Positions 60,388 through 64,000 of a stretch of DNA of 64,000 nucleotides are shown piece after piece. The notes under the pieces were generated by a model that saw only the letters and a list, made by a program, of their open reading frames with translations, had not been told where the DNA came from and searched no databases. The stretch is from Prinsepia uniflora. Lineage: Eukaryota > Streptophyta > Magnoliopsida > Rosales > Rosaceae. Numbering within the stretch: the stretch's first letter is position 1; each line of letters starts with the position of its first letter. The translations under genes were made by a program, and so were the position numbers. Where the stretch lies: positions 45,740,252 to 45,804,251 of the forward strand of contig CM064872.1 in assembly GCA_032719365.1 (NCBI GenBank), read 5' to 3'.

Positions 60388-62307
60388 TCATAAGTTCGTA
60401 CCTCTATGAAAACAAAACTCTAAGTTAGAAGGCAAGTATACACAAGAAGAGATAATAAGAGTAAGATAGTAGAGATTTGCATAAAGTATCACATAAATGG
60501 AAACCAGGATTAACAAAAAGTTACGTTAATGGAAAGAAAATGCACAAGTTCCAAATTCAAACTAATAATGCAATAAATAGAGTTTTAGAGTGTCATGAAT
60601 AACTTTCTCCTTCCGCTTCTCATAGTACTTTCCTGGGCGTACGGCTTGCGCGTACTGATAACCACCATTCCACCATTCAACATTAATCATGGCCAGTTGA
60701 GATAGATGTAACGCGAGAAGCAAGGATAATTTTAAGAGCACCCCGAGGCTAGCTTGGCATATACTCCATTGGTGTTCCCTTTCTTAATCCAAAACTTGTC
60801 ACCAGTCATAACTCTCCTAGACACCATAATTAATCCAAATGATGACGTAGAGAATTACCAAACCCTAGTGTTTACAAACTCCGCCCCAACCTCATGTCCA
60901 TAGATTCGAGTCTATGGTATATGGTGATGAAATCCACACATCATGAAGGGTTAAGGAGAAAGTAAATAAGAGGGGCACTACCTGTTCCCGAAAGTAAGAT
61001 TTTGAAGAAAAAGGGACTAAGAGATTCATGCAACTCTAAAACAATTAATAGGAAACAATACTTACACTTTAGGAAATTCAAAGATGAATAAAGTTTCATA
61101 AAAAAAAAAAAAATTAATTTTTTTTTAATTTTAATTTTTAATTTTTTTTAATTTTTTTTTATTTATTCCGAATTTTCTTTTTTTTTTCATTTAAAATTTA
61201 AAGTTTAACAAGACATAAACAAATAATTGATTACATAAAAATAAAATAAGTGTAAACATAAAGTTAGTGGAACATAAAGGTTATGGAATAAAATTAAAAG
61301 AAAGTTAATGGAATAAATAAAAGTAAAAGTAAAGAAAAGTGATCATATAAAATATGCATTTATGACAAGTATCAAATTTAATATGAACAAATATAATTAA
61401 AAAAAATAAAATAAAAATTATGAACATTTATGAACAAGTATAAATTAGAAATTAAGAATAAGTAAAGTATGAGCATTATTAACAAAAATAATAAGAACAA
61501 TAATAAGATGGATAAATAAAATATAAACAAGTAAGTAAATGTTATAAACAAATATATTATTAACAAGAGTAAAATTTATAAACAAGTATAATATGCACAA
61601 TTTATATACATACACTAACAAATTAAAATGATTTTCAATTTCCCCGGCAACGGCGCCAAAAATTGACTACGCTCAAACTACGCAATAAATTAAACATGTA
61701 ATTCGAGTGTTATGCAATTTAAACCCTTTTTGTGTAGATGTAGTATTGATAAATAGGGATCGTTCTTAACCGGGGAAATTAGGGAACATTAATAATATGT
61801 TAGTGGAATATGAATAAAAGAATAATGAATTAGAGAATTAAATAATAAAAGAATTAAACAATCAAAGAATTAATAAATTAAAGAATAGATGAACAAGATA
61901 ATAATAAATTAATGAATTACAAAGAATTAATAAATTAACGAATTAAAGAATGAAATAATAGAAGAATAAAGGACTTAGTTAATCAAAGAATAAAGGAATT
62001 AATTAATCAAAGAATCAATAAATTAAATAATAAAGGAATGAAAGAATAAAAGCATCAAAGAATAAAAGAATAAAGAATAAAAGAATAAAGAATAAACAAG
62101 GGGGGGTTTTGAAGAGGTTTGTAATTATGTAAATAAGTAAAAGCATAGATAAACTCATTCTATTTTTATTCTAACTTATGCACAAAGTAGACTTCCCGTA
62201 AACACAAACTTCAACAACATACTACAATTGCAAATATTTGAATTAATCACGAAATTATACCTTCACAAACTCATATTTCTTCATACATTATTCATATTAT
62301 AAATGCA

Positions 62308-62672
62308 CCGAACAGCGGATTTTTACTTATAATATAATTACCTTAAGTTTGTGATTTAATGCGCCGAACAGCGGACATACATTAAATCTCTCCAAATCTA
62401 CTCTAAATGCCCCGAACAGCGGATCAACATTTAGTTTCGAAATGAAGTTTAAGCTCTAAAATGTAAGAAGTAAATGATTTTTAGAAAGTAAAACACATGG
62501 AGATTATACTCAATTTTCACAAAAGATAGGAAGGAGAAACCAATACATATATTGCATTATAATTAGAACCAATAACAAATAAAAGAGTTTAAGAGAATGG
62601 AGAGCAAATGTTACACTTTTCAGATTGGATGAGAACAATGGATTGTTTTTCACAAGGAACACCGAACAGCGG
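62308..62672 (-). repeat. CCGCTGTTCGG hairpin set in the diverged Athila-like LTR
   Basis: Complement CCGAACAGCGG at 62308-62318, 62364-62374, 62412-62422 and 62662-62672. Pairing stems on the element strand are ATTATAA/TTATAAT, TTTAATG/CATTAAA, CTAAATG/CATTTAG and CATAAGG/CCTTGTG (one G-U pair). The truncated 3' LTR copy keeps the set as well, with one tip changed to CCGAACAACGG near 58236. Confidence 0.85.
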
Positions 62673-63572
62673 CTGGAACCTTATGAAGATGGAAGAAGAT
62701 TAAACAAGGAAATTCGGACTTGAACTCTCAAAATTGTATTGGAACTATTTTGCCAAGATTTCTCCTAAAAGAGGCTCAATTTTGTGCTACTTGGAAGTGA
62801 TTTCAACAAGTGAAATCAACTCCTATTTATAGGTGGAGAAAGCTACCAAAAATAATATAAAAATACAATAAAAAAAAATGGAATAATGGAATGATGAGTA
62901 ATAAAGATTTGTGATGATGTTTAGAGGTGGTTTGAGTTGTAAAGTTGTAAAATTGGGTTGGAAAGTTGTTGGAAGGTGGCTGGAAATTGAGTGGAAGTCT
63001 GCTGGAAAATAGGGAAGAAAATTCGGCTGGGCGGTGCTGAAGAGGAGGGCTGCAGCTCGGCTGCAGGCTGCTGAAGAGAGGGTGGCGACTTCGGGAGGCG
63101 CGCGCCGAACGTGACAACAGGGACTCGGCAGGCGCGCGCCGAACTCGCAGGGGCAAGGCAGAAGCATGCTGGAGCGGATTGGGCCTGGGCTGGTTGTCTG
63201 GGATGGGCCGCACGGACGCGGGCTGAACGGCTGGGCTGGGCCGCACGGACGCGGGCTGAACGGCTGGGCTGGGCCGCACGTTTTTGGGCTGAACGGCTGG
63301 GCTTGGGCTGCACAGAATTAATTAGTTAAATAATTAATAACTAAATTAATTATTCCACCGAATTTTGTCCATATTTTATTCGTTATAATTCCGATCGAAA
63401 CGATTCTTTCGCCAAAAATACTCCAAATTACAACCTTTATTTTTCTAAACATAAAAATCACAAAATAATTTATTTTATCAATTTATTTAATATTTTAATA
63501 TTAAAAGTCAAGTATAAAGGGTATAAAATAATATAAAATAATGCTTATTTAACGTCCTATCAGGACCCTACC

Positions 63573-63666
63573 GAAGGATGAACGTAGGAATACATTAGAG
63601 TTTTGGATCGTGAGATGGTGAAGGATGAACGTAGGAATACATTAGAGTTTTGGATCGTGAGATGGT
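63573..63666 (+). repeat. 47-bp tandem duplication in the internal leader
   Basis: Two adjacent identical 47-base units start GAAGGATGAACGTAGGAATA at 63573 and 63620, a few bases after the Athila-like insertion. Confidence 0.9.
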
Positions 63667-64000
63667 TAGTTGGGATAGTCTATCACGATACTGTGGGTTC
63701 AGTTTGGCGGCAGTTCGGAATTGTGACCATTAGTTGGTCAGACTTTGTGGAATCCTAGTTGGATGGATTGACGTCTTTTCGATGTCAAGACCGCGGAGTC
63801 AGTCGTATTGTGGATTATACTGCAGTTAGCAATTGGGTTCAGAAAACTCTAGGTGTGATCGAGGAACCCTACTTTAGGGTGTATGGTTCGGAAATGTTAG
63901 TTGACGAGTGGTTAGTCTCTGACGACTTTTTGAAGTCAAGACCGTCGGTCATGTAAGGTTTAGTCATGTCAGCTTGAGTGATGTGACTGCACTTTGCAGT

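Larger units (their letters stand above)
57608..63562 (-). mobile_element. Athila-like LTR element with gag only, TSD GGACC
   Basis: Flanked by GGACC at 57603-57607 and 63563-63567, with ends TGACTACGCTC and CGTCCTATCA. In minus orientation the 5' LTR is 63562-61664 (1899 bp), then the primer-site complement TCCCCGGCAACGGCGCCA (61641-61658), an AT-rich leader, gag (60387-58783) and a truncated 3' LTR (58728-57608). The first 760 or so bases of the 3' LTR (U3 with TATA), together with pro and pol, are deleted. The 5' LTR keeps its TATA box (complement TATTTATA, 62824-62831). LTR and leader are diverged relatives of those in the 31031-46888 palindrome. Confidence 0.9.
52502..64000 (+). mobile_element. 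Long-LTR gypsy-like element: 5' LTR, primer site, partial internal region (nested insertions, runs off the right edge)
   Basis: Its 5' LTR is 52502-52669 plus 55625-57341, about 1.9 kb without the nested solo LTR. It starts TGTAACAATCTGTCCC and ends GGGTCTTGTCA. The primer site TGGTATCAGAGC follows three bases later. The internal leader (57342-57607 and 63563-64000) is interrupted by an Athila-like element. The 3' end is outside the window. This is the copy that proves the long TGTA..TGTCA blocks in this window are LTRs. The initiator-Met primer is shared by many gypsy and copia lineages, so lineage is not settled. Confidence 0.8.

Overview
The window is nuclear DNA from a plant, probably a eudicot. 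It has spliced genes with GT..AG introns, a heavy-metal-associated isoprenylated plant protein (HIPP) gene, telo-box/site II promoter elements, and dense nested LTR retrotransposons of plant lineages (Ty3/gypsy Tat, Athila-like, a third gypsy-like family with very long LTRs, and Ty1/copia). No bacterial features, CRISPR arrays or RNA genes were seen.

Layout. 1-11525: a decayed minus-strand Tat-lineage gypsy element (gag, protease, RT remnant, two RNase H domains, integrase). It has an antisense coiled-coil ORF at its 3' side and a 115-bp tandem array in its 3' UTR. It is split by a 3.1-kb solo LTR (1578-4720, TSD GAGGT) and abuts a copia fragment (11526 to about 12031). 12032-24635 is the genic island. 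A three-exon HIPP gene (15203-16293, +) faces a twelve-exon UTP5/WDR43-like gene (17728-24061, -) whose splice phases all agree but which carries a firm premature stop at codon 72. 24636-27646 is another solo LTR (TSD CCAGA). 27652-31025 is AT-rich intergenic DNA ending in a GGGCC-rich repeat.

31031-46888 is the most remarkable object. It is a 15.9-kb, nearly perfect palindrome made of two Athila-like LTR elements joined tail to tail, with one pair of 5-bp target-site duplications (GCTTT) outside. Both outer ends are U3 ends. The central joint is eroded and contains templated filler. This looks like one integration event using the U3 ends of two cDNAs, followed by end-joining of the free tails. 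The LTRs also carry four hairpins that share the apical sequence CCGCTGTTCGG on different stems; a diverged relative at 57608-63562 keeps them.

46894-51429 is intergenic DNA holding a 1.7-kb fold-back element (48434-50142). 51430-64000 is a nest of long-LTR elements. A minus-strand LTR fragment is interrupted by a plus-strand element (LTR 52502-57341, then an initiator-Met tRNA primer site). That LTR contains a solo LTR of its own family (52670-55619, TSD CTTTG). Its internal region contains a gag-only Athila-like element (57608-63562, TSD GGACC) with an intact 534-residue Gag ORF. The palindromic element encodes no Gag or Pol, so relatives of this type would be its likely source of proteins.
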